Assembly: GCA_009801015.1 (NCBI GenBank)
Contig: VHZZ01001694.1
Location: 36,749-91,878, forward strand
Direction of reading: 5' to 3'
Length of the DNA stretch: 55,130 bases
Origin: Silene noctiflora
Lineage: Eukaryota; Streptophyta; Magnoliopsida; Caryophyllales; Caryophyllaceae
Program-made: the position numbers and the translations under genes
Part shown: positions 1-12,104 of the stretch, one piece after another
How positions within the stretch are numbered: the stretch's first letter is position 1
Layout: every line of letters starts with the position of its first letter
Notes under the pieces: generated by a model
What the model saw: only the letters and a program-made list of their open reading frames with translations
Told to the model about the DNA's origin: nothing
Databases searched by the model: none

Positions 1-378
1 ATACAGCTATTACTAGATGATCTTTTCTATATTTACAATATGTATGTAATCAATTAGCCTTGATTTGAGGGGATTGCTTTGCTGTAATATTATTGATGTT
101 AATATTATGCACTAAATAGGGGTGAAAATGGGTCGGACTATCCCGTCAGTCAGTGTGCCATTTAATGTGCCACACTCGGATTTTGTCAAAAATCATGACA
201 AGACTTAGCTTGCACCATGACGTGTTGTGGACCGTGCTGGCCGAGAAATTGGTCACCTGTGCTGTGCCACTCCACTGGTCCAAGGCCTTAATTCCGCCCT
301 TAATAGTGAATTCTAAAAAACTCATTCAATCTATTAATGACAGTTACTAATACCCTGTCAATGTACGTTGGTATGCAG

Positions 379-1043
379 CCAAGACATTATAGCGCCGTTA
401 ATCCTTGCCAAGAGAAGAGCAGAGAAGTTGTATCCTTTTGCAAAGTTGGTGCATTTTCAAGGAGGGCATTTAGTGATCCGCGAGAGAGTGAACGAGGTAA
501 ACACAGGGAATATATATATATATGTCCATGTTTCGCTATATGTAAAATGTCGGAGCAACATCGTCTCCTCCAATCCTCTCAAGCATACAATTACAGCTTC
601 TGATAGTTTGATCAACAATGTAATTCTCTGGTTGCCAATCTCAGGTCAATGAAGAGCTTCTAAAGTTGATCAGGGCATCGGAGTCGAAGATAAGACCACA
701 TGATTGGACGAATTTACCCCCCACAACGACTACAGGTCAGGTTTCTGAGATACCTTACTCTTATTTGGTCCACGTTCGTTTTTTTTTTTCTTTCCTGAAA
801 AATGTATTAAGATCGAAAGACGAGCATTTAGTATTTGCGACACACTCTTTGGCCTTTACTTATCTCTGTTCGTCTTTTTGTCTTCATTGGTTTCCAGATT
901 CTATTTCCTCAGCTTCCCTGGAACGATTAAAAAACGTCTTCGTTCATTTTCTCACTGTACTCGTAATCGCACTCCAGTATGTGGGAAAACTAGTGGATAA
1001 ATTCAAACCAGTCAGGGTTGCTTCTTCTTCAACTTCAAAATAA
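379..1043 (+). CDS. Alpha/beta-hydrolase family protein, C-terminal part (5' end outside window)
   Basis: Three coding exons are visible: 379-496, 645-735 and 898-1043 (TAA), joined in phase by GT-AG introns. They encode about 118 residues. The first holds QDIIAP and then FQGGHLV, which fit the late acid (Asp) and catalytic His regions of the alpha/beta-hydrolase fold. Next comes an acidic helix (ERVNEVNEELLKLI) and the stretch ASESKIRPHDWTNLP, which I recall from a plant group annotated as alpha/beta-hydrolase superfamily. The last exon gives a hydrophobic segment (VHFLTVLVIALQYVGKL), a probable C-terminal membrane anchor, then a basic tail. The substrate is unknown. The nucleophile elbow and N-terminus must lie to the left; positions 1-378 show no convincing exon. 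It converges on ABIL. Confidence 0.75.
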
Positions 1044-2074
1044 GCTACCTCCGACTCCTAGGCACGGCCGGATAAATGGTTTGGCAGCTTAAGACATCTG
1101 CACTTTGCAGCCATATTAACAGAGCCTTTCAGACATTAAGCTATTCGAGCGATTTTAGAGAGCCCAAGCATAATTTATAATGGGGCAAGCAAGTTGTTTC
1201 TTCCTGTAGAGTATAAGCTGTATGGAGGGATTATATTTTCAATTTCCTCCCTTTTGTTGTGATTAATTTAGTGTTTATCACAAGTACAAGTTCATGTATA
1301 AGTCTGTCTCATAAAGTACTCCTTTTTATGAACCCGTTAGACAAATAAGGCTAATACAATAAGCAAGAGAGGATTCAAACCTAATGCACATTATTGGTAG
1401 AAAATTGCGAGTAGGTGGTACGTCATTTGAGCAGTAATACTCATGGTATGAAACCCGTTAGAATCAAAATTAACGGTTCTCGGATGAGCAGAAAGTGAAA
1501 CTGCGTACATTCAGGATCCCTAGATTTCTATACAAATGGAAAAGAGAACAAAGCCAGGGGTATTTGGGTTGGTTTAGCTGATCTCTGGCACTCAATCAGA
1601 TTAATCCACACAGAAAACCAGATGAAATAGAATTTTTGGGGATCAAAATGGCATTGAACCTTGTATTGATACCAGATAATATTCAGTATTACACATGATT
1701 GACTATGTTACATAGAGCTGAACAATAGTTACGAACAAGCTACACTTTGGATTTATATACGGAGTATGATAAAACGTACCTGAAAACATACAAACTTGTA
1801 TAAGGCCGTTTTACACTAACTTTTTGTAAAACCAGTTACTGAAAAGATAAAACGACCCTGGACTCATTTGATACTGTTAGTGCATCTTAGCTAGTGATCC
1901 TTTTTCTATTGTTCTCGGATATTTTACCATCAAAAATAATCCGTATTAGTTAGTAACGCCTTCTATATGTTTTAAGTGGTCTATTTAGCAATGTCTGTGA
2001 TCCTCACAGCTTAAATCGTGATGCTATAATAAAATCGTTTGACAAAAGACTTACTCCCAGAAAATTCTGCTGGT
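1044..2074. other. Convergent 3' region between hydrolase and ABIL genes
   Basis: No coding exon is seen on either strand. About the first 250 bases are probably the 3'UTR of the hydrolase gene. The part next to 2074 is probably the 3'UTR of ABIL on the minus strand. The middle is AT-rich and otherwise featureless. Confidence 0.5.
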
Positions 2075-5027
2075 TTAGTATTCATCCAAGTAACTAAATA
2101 AAGTGTCATCTTTCTTCGACTTGCGTCTGCTGAGCAATGCCTTGAGCAGACCCTTGCTTTTGCTAGGGTGTCGCTCTATGTCTTTTACCTTCTCCTTCTC
2201 ATCATGAACTCTCATTGAAACCGATTTCCATGATTCAGGGAGATACTGTTGACAGCACACAATTTCAGATTTTCAGATTATAGGGTCCGTTTTGTTCATG
2301 AGCATGTAATTTCAGTAGAAAACGGTTTTCAGTGGAAAATAGTGTAAAATTTCTTTTGTTTGTCACATTGGTTGTAACGGAAAAATGACAATAAGGGAAG
2401 ATAAAATAAGAGGATGATAATGGGAAAATTGGTACTTCTTTTAAGGGGACAGTAGGATAATAAAATGTTTTTCCCCAAAACTCCAAAAATCTAAGATTAT
2501 ATTACTTAGAATTAAATATATTTCAGCTCTGCACAACAAGTAGTGAAATTGTTTACGAACATGAGAATGTAAATGAGAGCTGATGAAAGATGTAGATTTA
2601 TTACTTTTCATGACCACAAAAAACATACAAAATTGAAAGACTACACGCAGGAAGTTAATTGAAGGACAGACGAAAATGGAAAGTAGGAAGATCATTAATA
2701 TAAAGGAAGGGAGCGTGTAATTTGCTTGCTTACCCGTTGCCTTTCATGGGAAGAATTTGCAGTGATTGGCCTACTGGGTTTGGGTGTAGTCGCCCTTGAA
2801 GCAACAGAACCAGAACGCAGAAGTGGAAACCGAGGCGGTGAAACTGACCGCTTGTCTGATAATCACATTAATATTATCAGAGACATACTTAAAAGAAGTA
2901 CCATGAAAATAAGAATGTATGTATTCTTTAAAACTGACCTTTCGTTGGAGTGGAGCCCGTAAAGGAGAATAACCCAGGTGACTTTGAAGTCCGAGAAGGC
3001 GAAACAGAACGTCCTCTTCTATTTATCACAAAAAATAACCATGATAATAGTGTCAACAACTCTGTCCGATTTTATGTACGGACTTCACAGATAGTAACGT
3101 AACGCAGTTTTATGTAAGCACTCCTGTAAAACCGCATATCATCTACCCATATGTCCTGTACAAGGTAACTAGTATACGTTGTTTGAGTAAATAACATGCG
3201 GCTTTACAATATCTTAGTGCAAACCCGTCTTACAAGAGACTTTTGTGACAGAATTACCTTGCAAAGGAAGGGGATTCTTTAATAGTGGGCGGCGTTCCTC
3301 TGATTTTAGATGGGGTATCTCTGATCGTGGCTCTAACAGCTAAACAATTAAAGAGAATACATGAACAGTGAACTTTAGGTCAGTTTCATTAAAACAATGA
3401 CATTTAACCTAGCTGGAAAAAGAGTGAAACCTACCACTTCGGAATTGAAACCAATCATCTTCATCTATGCCACAATCTTTGTGTTTTAGATTCGCAAGAT
3501 TGGTACGGTCCATGGTCTGTCCAGCTGCAAACAAACAAATCATTCAGCACTTTGGCTACACTATGCTATAATCGACTTACAAAACCTCAAAATGGACCTT
3601 TATTGCATCAACTATTTAGTATTAGGGGTCCCAGGAAAAAAAAATTGGGCACTTTGCCATTGTTTGCAAAAATCTAAAATGTAAAATTTTGTATAATAAT
3701 ACAATTAATTTTTTTGACGGGAACTCCAAATAAGATTTTCTAGGTCCGCCGTTGAACTGGAGGTGCATAAAAAAGTACTTTTACGTTCCCAATAAAAGTG
3801 CAATTAGAATTATGTTCTTGCCTGGCAATACGTATCGTTTATGGTATCTTGGTGTATCTATGATTGAAGATTGCTGTGCTATGCCTTCCCTGTCAATGTA
3901 CTCTTGGCACGTACGTAATCTCTATGATGGAACAACAACAAAGATACGGGTCAGAAAGAACTAGTCTGAGGTCAGATGTCAGAAGTCAGATGTCAGAACT
4001 ATACTAGTTAAATCTCTGCCATGACTAAGGTCACTTCCAGAACAAACCAAAATTAAGACGGTTGATACTTGCGGTACTGAATGTTACATAACCGAATAAT
4101 GAGTTCTTCAACATCAATCAACTTAGGCACTGTTCATTTCAAGGCCTGATACAAGTGTTATATACTTATATCCTTCAAGAACATAAACTTTGCTAACATA
4201 GTACAAAGTTTATGTTTGGTTTATAATCACAGTACAAATGTAACTATGTAAGATAGCCATATAGGGTACGACAAAGCAATTTAAAACATACAAGAAAGTG
4301 TAACTGAAATACTGAATACATCTTCTCATGCACTGGTGCATGCATAGGTTGAACTTACGTCCAACCAGATACGGCTGTTTATCATAAGTTTATAACTGAC
4401 TACATAAAGCAATACAAAGTTGCAATGAACAAATTATAAACACAAGCATGCACGGTATTAGGGAGAACATGATTTACCTGATCAATGCAAGATAGACGCA
4501 ATTCCGTCACAGACACTTGTTCGATCTTTTCATCAAGAAGATCATTGACTTTGTAGGTCACAGAACCCAAGTGATCTACTGTGTTGACCAAAGCTTTAAT
4601 AGCATACTCCTTTAATGTTTCAACCACTCTGAATTGATGAGCACATAATAGCAAACATCAACAATATACACAAAATGCATATAAAACAGGAAATGATTAA
4701 TGTTTAACAAAGTGGGCTTACAATTGTTTTTGGTCATCATTCGTGTAAGATGACTCAAAATACTCAGCTGCAGTGTACAACTGGCTTCGCAAATTTTTCA
4801 AGTCCTAAACACCGTCAAAATGGAGAACTGGACAATTAGTAAGAAGTTTGTATCACAAAAAATAAAAAACATAAGTAAGAATGTTAGTAGAACAATATGC
4901 ATTTCTTGAGCTAAAGAATTACCTTAAGGCTGTCCGTAAAGAGTAAGCTTTCCTGCATAGACGCTTCATCATAGTTGGAGGATCGAGGATGAACAGGCAC
5001 AGTGGTGGCAGCAACCCGGGTTACCAT
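2075..5027 (-). CDS. ABIL: ABIL (Abl-interactor-like) subunit of the SCAR/WAVE complex
   Basis: Nine exons join in phase: 5027-4923, 4804-4722, 4628-4478, 3921-3822, 3524-3435, 3339-3258, 3015-2939, 2855-2734 and 2245-2075, giving 326 residues, close to the usual ABIL length. The N-terminal half carries family hallmarks: SMQESLLFTDSLK, DLKNLRSQLYTAAEYFE, ALVNTVDHLGSVTYKVNDLL and RLRTCQEYID. The Ser/Pro-rich middle leads to the conserved C-terminus KSKGLLKALLSRRKSKKDD...YLDEY. ABIL proteins are the plant Abi subunits of the WAVE/SCAR regulatory complex, which activates ARP2/3 and branched actin in the cytoplasm. The start is the first in-frame ATG of exon 1; the frame stays open upstream without another ATG. 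Intron 4 uses a GC donor. I cannot say which of ABIL1-4 this is. Confidence 0.93.
3820..3821 (-). other. GC 5' splice site of ABIL intron 4
   Basis: On the minus strand exon 4 ends in CCAG and the intron starts GCAAGAA. The reading frame (P-A-G-Q-T-M) closes only with this junction and the AG at 3525-3526. CAG|GCAAG is the strong context expected of GC-AG introns. Confidence 0.8.
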
Positions 5028-5407
5028 GGAGATGGGCAATGAAACTTCAGGCTTCTTTGACCAACAAGAACCACTCTCGATTAAAATGAATAACCCAAAC
5101 CAAAGAGAAAATGCTAGTAATAGAAAGCAAGATTTTAAACGTCCAACACTGACAATGATTATAAATCGACACTATGAAGTATGAACTCTAAACACTCTAA
5201 TCTATGCAGAAGAAGCTAAGAAAAATTCACAAAATATGGTGATGATGAAATGGATTAAGGGCATTTCACTGTAACAGGATGAATAAAAATTTGGTAAGAG
5301 ATACTCCATCCCTTTCGATGGGATAAGGATTTACATTTCGTATTTGAACTATCAATGCCTGTATTTCTGTCCTTATCATTGACGTCAAGGAGGAATAATA
5401 TATCCTA

Positions 5408-5600
5408 ATGCAGTGGCGGAACTAGGGGGTTAGCAGAGGCAGTCCTCCGCGCTCATGCTGCTGGATAGCGAAAATTTTGATGTTTCAAGTTAAAATCTTG
5501 GATTTTTTTTTTTTTTCTGTTTTATCTTACAGTATAACTAGTTCACCCCCACTAAGTTAAAATCCACAGGCACTGCCATTTCTACTTCCAATCTTAAGTT
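5408..5600. repeat. Possible old transposon fragment
   Basis: The stretch opens with GCAGTGGCGGAACTAGG, a motif that I associate with dispersed plant repeats, and ends near CAGGCACTGCCA. The inverted similarity of the ends is weak. Confidence 0.25.
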
Positions 5601-5910
5601 TTGTATAAATACGGAAGTGGTATTTCTGAAAAGAATGGAGTAAACTATAAATACACTCATTTTCAGCAGGACATGCCAAAAAAGGTTGTATCATAGACAT
5701 AATTACCCATATTCATGTACTATCCACACAAAAATCACACCAAATTTGAATACTTTTCCTTTCCACTGATTAAAATTAATCAAAAGAGCTCAATTTGTCT
5801 CCCTACTTTGTCTAAATCTTCACCAATACACATTTGTAAAGAAAAAAAATTGTACTACCAAAAACATTCTCTTAAACCTCAAATTCACATAATTACTCAC
5901 CTTTTTCAAT

Positions 5911-6000
5911 TCATTTGTTTACCTTGGATTAAAATACTCCCCACAAAGAATATAATTGGATTAAAATACTCCTCACAAAGAATATAAAAGGTAAACAAAT
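5911..6000. mobile_element. Stowaway-like MITE with an internal tandem duplication
   Basis: The ends CATTTGTTTACCTT and AAGGTAAACAAATG are inverted repeats of the Stowaway subterminal type also seen at 42777-42828 and 47126-47214. The body is two copies of a 32-base unit (5924-5955 and 5956-5987) that differ at one base. Confidence 0.55.
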
Positions 6001-6275
6001 GTGATTATTCAGCGGGGGTGTAATATCTAATAAGTCAGCTGAGACACATTTGATCACACTTATTTCATAATATGAATATTGAACCACATTTCATACAAGA
6101 AATAAATACTCATTCCGTCTCAATTATTTGTTTCAACGAGTATTTTTCAAAATTCTCACTTTCCAACAGCCATTTTACAGTCAACCAGATTATGGACCTT
6201 ACATAACTAAAAACACACACAAATGCCAACTAAAAAGTTATGAATTATAATCAATACATATTCAAACACAAATTC

Positions 6276-6372
6276 TTGTGACGGTCAAAAGTTATAACGA
6301 CAATCGCAACCAATTTATATAATGTTAAAAAGGAAAGGGGTTGCGAGACTTCATAACTTAAGACGGTCACAA
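6276..6372. mobile_element. 97-base foldback MITE (TTGTGACGGTCA family), copy 1
   Basis: It begins TTGTGACGGTCAAAAGTTAT and ends with the inverted counterpart ATAACTTAAGACGGTCACAA. A second element of the same design and size lies at 39325-39422. Confidence 0.6.
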
Positions 6373-6820
6373 CCAAGACTTGTTTACTTGCACCAAATTT
6401 ATTCGATCATAAAAACCCACCTCCAAAATTTCAAAATTTCACAAAACTTTACGCACATTGCAAAATACATGTCAAAATAAACAACCCAATTCAAAAATTT
6501 AAACAACAAACAAATTTAAAACCATAATTCAATGAGAAACAAACCTGTTGAATTTATCACTCTGCACACAAAGATTCAATCTTTATCCAAAAAAACTGCT
6601 CAACAAATGGGTAATTTCAAAATCACAGGAATGATACAGTATAGCATTAAAATTACAATCAAAATAACAGAATTGGGATTGAAAAAGATTAAATTTTGAT
6701 CAAATTGGTGTGAAGTTTGTTGAATTTAAGTATAAACCCACTTAAGAAAATGAAAAATTGGACGAAAGATTATAGAAAGAAGAGAAGGGAGTGTAGAGGA
6801 GAGCACGTAGGGCGGTAGGA

Positions 6821-6847
6821 GATGATGATGATGATGATGATGATGAG
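6821..6847. repeat. GAT trinucleotide microsatellite
   Basis: There are about nine GAT units (ATC on the minus strand) within the probable 5'UTR of ABIL. A histidine-rich reading frame across it is an artefact of the repeat. Confidence 0.9.
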
Positions 6848-7551
6848 CAGGGAATGTAGGTGGCTTTCTAGCATGGAATGCGGACTGACTGATTTTATTA
6901 AATGTAAAAATTAATGTACACACTTTAATAATCCATGCTTTTATGAAGTTGGTGTAATAGTCAACCCCAATTCAATTTTGTTGGGGTAATTGTTTCATCC
7001 CTTTCTTGGATATAAATGTCCTCTGTCGGTAACATGAAACGATTTAAGGTTCCATTTTTATCCGCGATACATTGATTTTCAAACTTAAGTTTAACTTTGT
7101 ATTCCGTTTTCAATCCTTATTTTTATTTTACTTTTCTTTTTCTATATTTTCACATTTTTGAAGTGTTCGACCACCTATGGAAGGTGCTAAGTGGTGATTT
7201 ATGTCAGCCGACTCCAAATCATTTTGAGATTAAGGCTGTAAAGCCTGTAATGTAGTTGTTGATTCTTACCCGCGATATAATGTGCGCTCAGTTGAACAAA
7301 AGAAAACGTATTTTATTTATGGGTGTCTTACTAAAAATTATACGTTGTTTTTAATGACGTTTGAAGTAAATAATTCAACTGGATGGAGATATTAACAAAT
7401 TAAGGATCAGATAGGTGGGCACTATATGCGATTATGCGAGACATTCCTAGATGTACTTCGTGAACAACATGATCGACTGATCGTACACTCTAATTAATGA
7501 GAATGCTCGATTTTTTATCTTACATATCCGAAGTAATTGCTTTGTTATTAA

Positions 7552-8247
7552 CTAGTTTAGATCCCGCGCAATAAATGCGCGATATTTATAGAGTTTTTAT
7601 TTTTATACTAGCTAATCATGTTAAATTAACATCTCATTAGTTTTTTATATTTCACGTTATTATATTTTGATATGAGAAAAAAAAAATTGAAGTGTAAAAT
7701 TATTCAAGAAAACCGAGTAAAATTGAACTTTAAAATAGTAGTGGTATCTCATTCATTGTTCATTTTTATAGTTATTGTATTTTGTTTCGAGAAAAAAAAA
7801 ATCAACTGAAAATTAATCCAAGAAAATCGAGTATTGTGCTAAAATGTATTTTTTTTAAAAATTATACCACAAAATTAATGAGTCCAATTTATAAATTCTC
7901 TCAATTTTTTTTTTTGTCATGAAAGTAATAAAAACAATTTATAGTTTTGTTTATGCATAGTATAAGCCAAGTCATTCTCAAATAATAACATCAATAAAAG
8001 ACTTCGTATTTTATAGTTTTATATTAATGTATTTTAATTAAAATATTGTAGTTTAGTATTTAGTGAAAATTATATAATTTGATGAAAGATTAATTTTAAT
8101 GAAAATAATTACATAATGAAATACATTATAATTATTAATTTCTTTATTTTGTGAATATAATTAAATTATCAATAGTTGCCTTATTTAAAAAGATGCTTTT
8201 TAGAGGAAAAATTTGTGAGTTCGCCTATTCTTTTAGTATATAGGGGA
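7552..8247 (-). mobile_element. Non-autonomous Helitron, 696 bp
   Basis: On the minus strand the element begins TCCCCTATATACTAAAAG (5' TC end) after a host A. It ends with a hairpin (GCGCATTTATTGCGC), a short spacer and CTAG, followed by a host T. TC...CTRR ends, a hairpin about 10 bases before the terminus, A/T insertion without target duplication and an AT-rich coding-free body are the Helitron hallmarks. The same 3' end recurs at the right edge of the window. Confidence 0.8.
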
Positions 8248-9154
8248 TGAGAACGGTCGACAATTTCTCTTTTTTTATTGGTTTGAACAAATGATGAATA
8301 GGACACTCGAAATATCTAAAATTTTCTAGTTACATTAAGTCATTCTATCAAATATTTAAGTATCACATTAAGTCGCTAATTATCAAGAACTCTGAGTTTT
8401 TCATTATAGTTAACAATTGCGCGGTTTTTAATAAACTATATTCGATATCGTTGCTGGGGATTAAAGAAAAACCTGTGAATGTGTTATGGATTTTAGTGAG
8501 TAAAGAGACACAAGAAGTTCAAATCCTTTACAGTTTTGTATCAAGTTGAATGGTCCTAAAATACATACCCTGATTGTAACTGATAGTCAAGACCAAAAAA
8601 GAATATTGCAGCAATCTCCTTTGGTTGTATGTACTGCCAACATGATTGAAACACCGACAATGACCTGATCACCACTTTTTTCCTTCCTCTATGAAACAGC
8701 TCTAAAATAACAGCGGTCATAACTCCACTCGGAAACATATAATATCTTATAAACCCGAGTGGCAGAGTACTCAGTACGTTTCCTCTTTGATGTTATCGTT
8801 CCCCTAAAATAAACAGTCTTTGCTTCTTGTATTCAAATGGTCAAGTCAGGTAGTACAGTACAAAGAATGTTCTGACAAGTGACAACTACCATACTTGCTG
8901 CAGCATTCAGCAAACAGTTTGTCTAGGAATCATTGGAAGCCAAAAGCATATGATATAATATAAAACTGACAAGAGAAAATTTAGTCAACTCGTCTGAGTA
9001 GTAACAATCTATACATTATTTTTAATTCCATGGTTGTTTATTTATATACATAATCATACATCCTATATGCATATACCAAAACGATTTAATTTCAGTAAAA
9101 CCCAATAATCAGAATCTGAAAATGGAGACAGTTGAAAGCCGGAGTGAAGTGTTG
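8248..9154. other. Downstream region of the coiled-coil gene
   Basis: AT-rich sequence without a supported exon. The part next to 9154 is probably the 3'UTR of the minus-strand coiled-coil gene. Confidence 0.5.
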
Positions 9155-12086
9155 TTACTTTCGGAAGTGAATTCCATCGCAAGTCAGTGTGCCTCCAAGA
9201 TCTCCGATGATCTTAGAAATGCGGACCTCAAGACCCCTTTGGACATCCTTAAAGAGAGACTGAATAGTATCAGCAAATCGTTTCATGTCAAAACTGGCAG
9301 AATCCTTGAATTCATGGGAAATCCCATCTAACCCTGAAGCGATTTTGGACTGTATTTCTATCAGTTTCTGACCTGATGCCACCATAATTCTTTGTAACTG
9401 AAACGTCTCCTCTAGGAAGTGTTCGAGTTTTCTAGTTTCCTCCTTTGTTCTCTTTGAGTTGGATCCTCTTTGCTGTAAATTTAAATCTTTCTCGCCCTGA
9501 AGATAACATCACATGAGAATTTTGTTAGTGAAACGGGTAGGTTAATCCACTAAGAATAGGTTCTCCAAGCTTCTTTCTGCTCATTCCCAGAAGGGTTACA
9601 ACAAAAATAAGCAAAATTTAAGAAAGGCAAAATTCAGTAAAATACAGTGATTACAGAAAACAGGTTCTTACCATCCGCTTGCTAAGGTCATCGGTCTTCT
9701 CTTGGAGGGACTGATACCTGCTGACTTGTTTATTTAGCAAAGACAGCAACAGGCTAAAACCCTTTGTCCTTCCATTCTCGGATTCATCACTTTCCTGAAT
9801 TTCACCGCTTTCTTGCCTTCCTGTTAGTCTATCAAGCATAAGAAGCTGTTGATTAAGCCGCTTAATCTTGTAAGAAACACCTAAGGCATGAATATCCACT
9901 TTCCAAGTGGACCCATCTCTCCTATTCACGCACAGTTTCTCTGCTTCTTCCTTCCCAGTTTTCAGACCTCCGAGACTTGAAAACTCCATACCAGACGGAT
10001 GCAATACTTGCAATGTTTCTTTTTCATCAATACTTTCAGCCGGAGATAGGAAGGTTGAAGAACTGTCTTTAGATATTGACTGATGTTTCTCTTCATTTCT
10101 AGCTTCTAATTCCGACAGATTCTTCTTGGCATTTTCTTTGTCAAACGAGTTTTTCTTTATCAGCTTCACATTGGACCTGGAAGAGCGTAACTTAGCCTTC
10201 TCGGTATTCAATTGGTTCAATTGCAAAGACATCTGATCTTGCAACGCTTTTAGTTCAACTTCTCGGTCTCCCAATAATGTTTCCAGTTTGAAGTTATCAT
10301 GCCGAAGTTTGGACAGGTCTTTGGTAAGGCCTTCAATTTTAGATTGCAACTTCTTTGACTGCAATTCTGCGCTTAGTAGCCTCCAACGACAAACTTCTAG
10401 TTTATCATCTTTTAAGTGCATTTGCTCTGCAATAGAATCTAACTCGAGTTGATGCCTCTTCTCAAAAGCATTACGGTACATTTCGGCCTCTAAATGAATC
10501 CACTCATCTAATTGAATTGCTTCATCTGAAAATACAACAGCAATAAATGAAAACAAAGAACAATACAGTATCAACAACATAACCCTAGTCCCTTGAAAGG
10601 CTCCCGCCTATGACGAGGTAAGGGGGCCAATTGCCCAAATGTACACACTTTTAACCCTGTATTTAACACACACAGGCTGCTTTTGCACGACACATAATGA
10701 ATTGCATCATCAAATTACATTGACCAACTGCTCCTTCATATAACTGAAAGCGCACACGGTTTAGTGAATTCCAAGATAGAGAATAACAAGACTTTGGCTT
10801 CTTTTGTCTGGCAAATGGAAACAAAGACGAATACAGCAGCAACACCCTAGCCAAAAAAATGGAAATCTCTACAAAGACATCCTCACAAATCATTATCTCA
10901 CAATATGACAGGGCAGAAACTTACCATGATTAAAGCATTTATCAGGAAAGCTTTTGTCGTAATGTAGACAGTAATCTTCAAGTTGGTTTCTATCATCAAC
11001 ACCAAAATCATCCAAAATATCATTGTTCGTATCCAATTTGATCTGATCAACATCTGAAACTCGAGCGGATGCATAGTCATCCTCTCTTGCATCAGGGAAG
11101 ACTTCAAACCTGGAACTAATTTGCCTAGACAGCATATTTCTCAGTGTTCTTCTCCCAAGCTTCGAGTCAGGAACTCCCCTCCATCTATCAATCTCAGAAT
11201 CATCTTTATTCCTTCTTGATTTTGTCAACTTGCCATCCAATTTTGATTTCCTCATCATTGCAAACAAAATCTTGTCCTTTTGCTCTGACTTTTTACGCAT
11301 TCTCTCAATCGCCACTGACAGCTCTTGAACCATCAAAACTGCCTCCTCCTTTTCCTCAAACAAGTAATCAAGCTGTTCCTTTGCAGCTTCCCCTTGCCTA
11401 ATTGCTCGGCCCAACTCAGCTTCAAGTTGTCTTTGGTTCGAGACAAGCTCAATGAAAGCCGTCTTTTGCTTCAAAAGCTCAGATGAATGTTCTTCCGCTT
11501 CACGCTTGGTTATCTCCCTCAATTCCTCCAGAGCATCTTCCATTGACTTCACTTTTCCCTCTAGCTCACCCCTCTTCTTTTCCACATCCTCCAAAATCTT
11601 GTCCTTAGATTTCACTGAAAAATCCATCTTTTCAAGTTTTCCATTCAATTCCGAAATGGCTTCAGTCTTTCGTCTGTCAAGAATTCGCATATCATTCAAG
11701 AGCGTTCCAATTTGATGCTTCATCTTCCTCCTTTCAATAAACCAGCTTTGCTCTTGTGAAGCATAGATGCTAGCAACTTTCTCGTTGGCCTTAGCATCTT
11801 CACTTCTCATTCTTCTCAGCTCAATAATCTCTCTTTCAAAAGACTCAAGCTTTCGACTAAGCTCACATCTTTGCACCCTCCAAACTAACAATCCTAAGAG
11901 GTGAGCACTCCCTAGGAGCATTTTATCCCTGGTATCTGAACATTTCTGAACTTTCAAGGATTGTTCTGATAAGTTTTTCAGAGCAAAAATGGCGCAAGAA
12001 ATACCAAAATACATTGCACATAAGCTGTTGTCATCTTTTACCTCCGACAGAATTAGACACGATTTTGAGACACCCTTATGTTCCAT
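9155..12086 (-). CDS. Plant coiled-coil protein, unknown function
   Basis: Three exons join in phase: 12086-10925, 10525-9672 and 9496-9155, giving 785 residues. After a short N-terminal region with SAHLLGLLVWRVQR, residues from about 75 to 285 form a heptad-rich helix full of Glu, Lys and Arg (FEREIIELRRMRSEDAKANE; KTAFIELVSNQRQLEAELGR). A polar linker follows, then a second coiled coil in exon 2 (EWIHLEAEMYRNAFEKRHQL) and a helical C-terminus (FLEETFQLQRIMVASGQKL). I recognise a plant-wide family annotated only as coiled-coil, myosin-like or USO1-like; no catalytic domain or membrane span is visible. The ATG at 12086 (MEHKGVSKS) lies just inside an exon whose acceptor is near 12105, so a noncoding 5' exon upstream is likely. 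A scaffolding role is only an inference. Confidence 0.8.
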
Positions 12087-12104
12087 TACAAAGGTTGCTT
12101 CCTT

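Larger units (their letters stand above)
5028..6900 (-). promoter_or_regulatory. ABIL 5' leader: UTR exon, leader intron and proximal promoter
   Basis: A donor-like CAACAG|GTTTGT at about 6545-6543 (minus) follows a pyrimidine-rich stretch typical of a plant 5'UTR, which contains a trinucleotide repeat at 6821-6847. The likely leader exon is therefore about 6850-6545, with an intron reaching to just above the ATG at 5027. I see no coding exon here. The intron holds a Stowaway-like element (5911-6000) and a 97-base foldback (6276-6372). The exact acceptor and transcription start are inferred. Confidence 0.45.

Noticed and set aside
6726-6923. Open frame with a run of eight histidines
   Set aside because: The run is the GAT/ATC microsatellite; the sequence looks like a 5'UTR.
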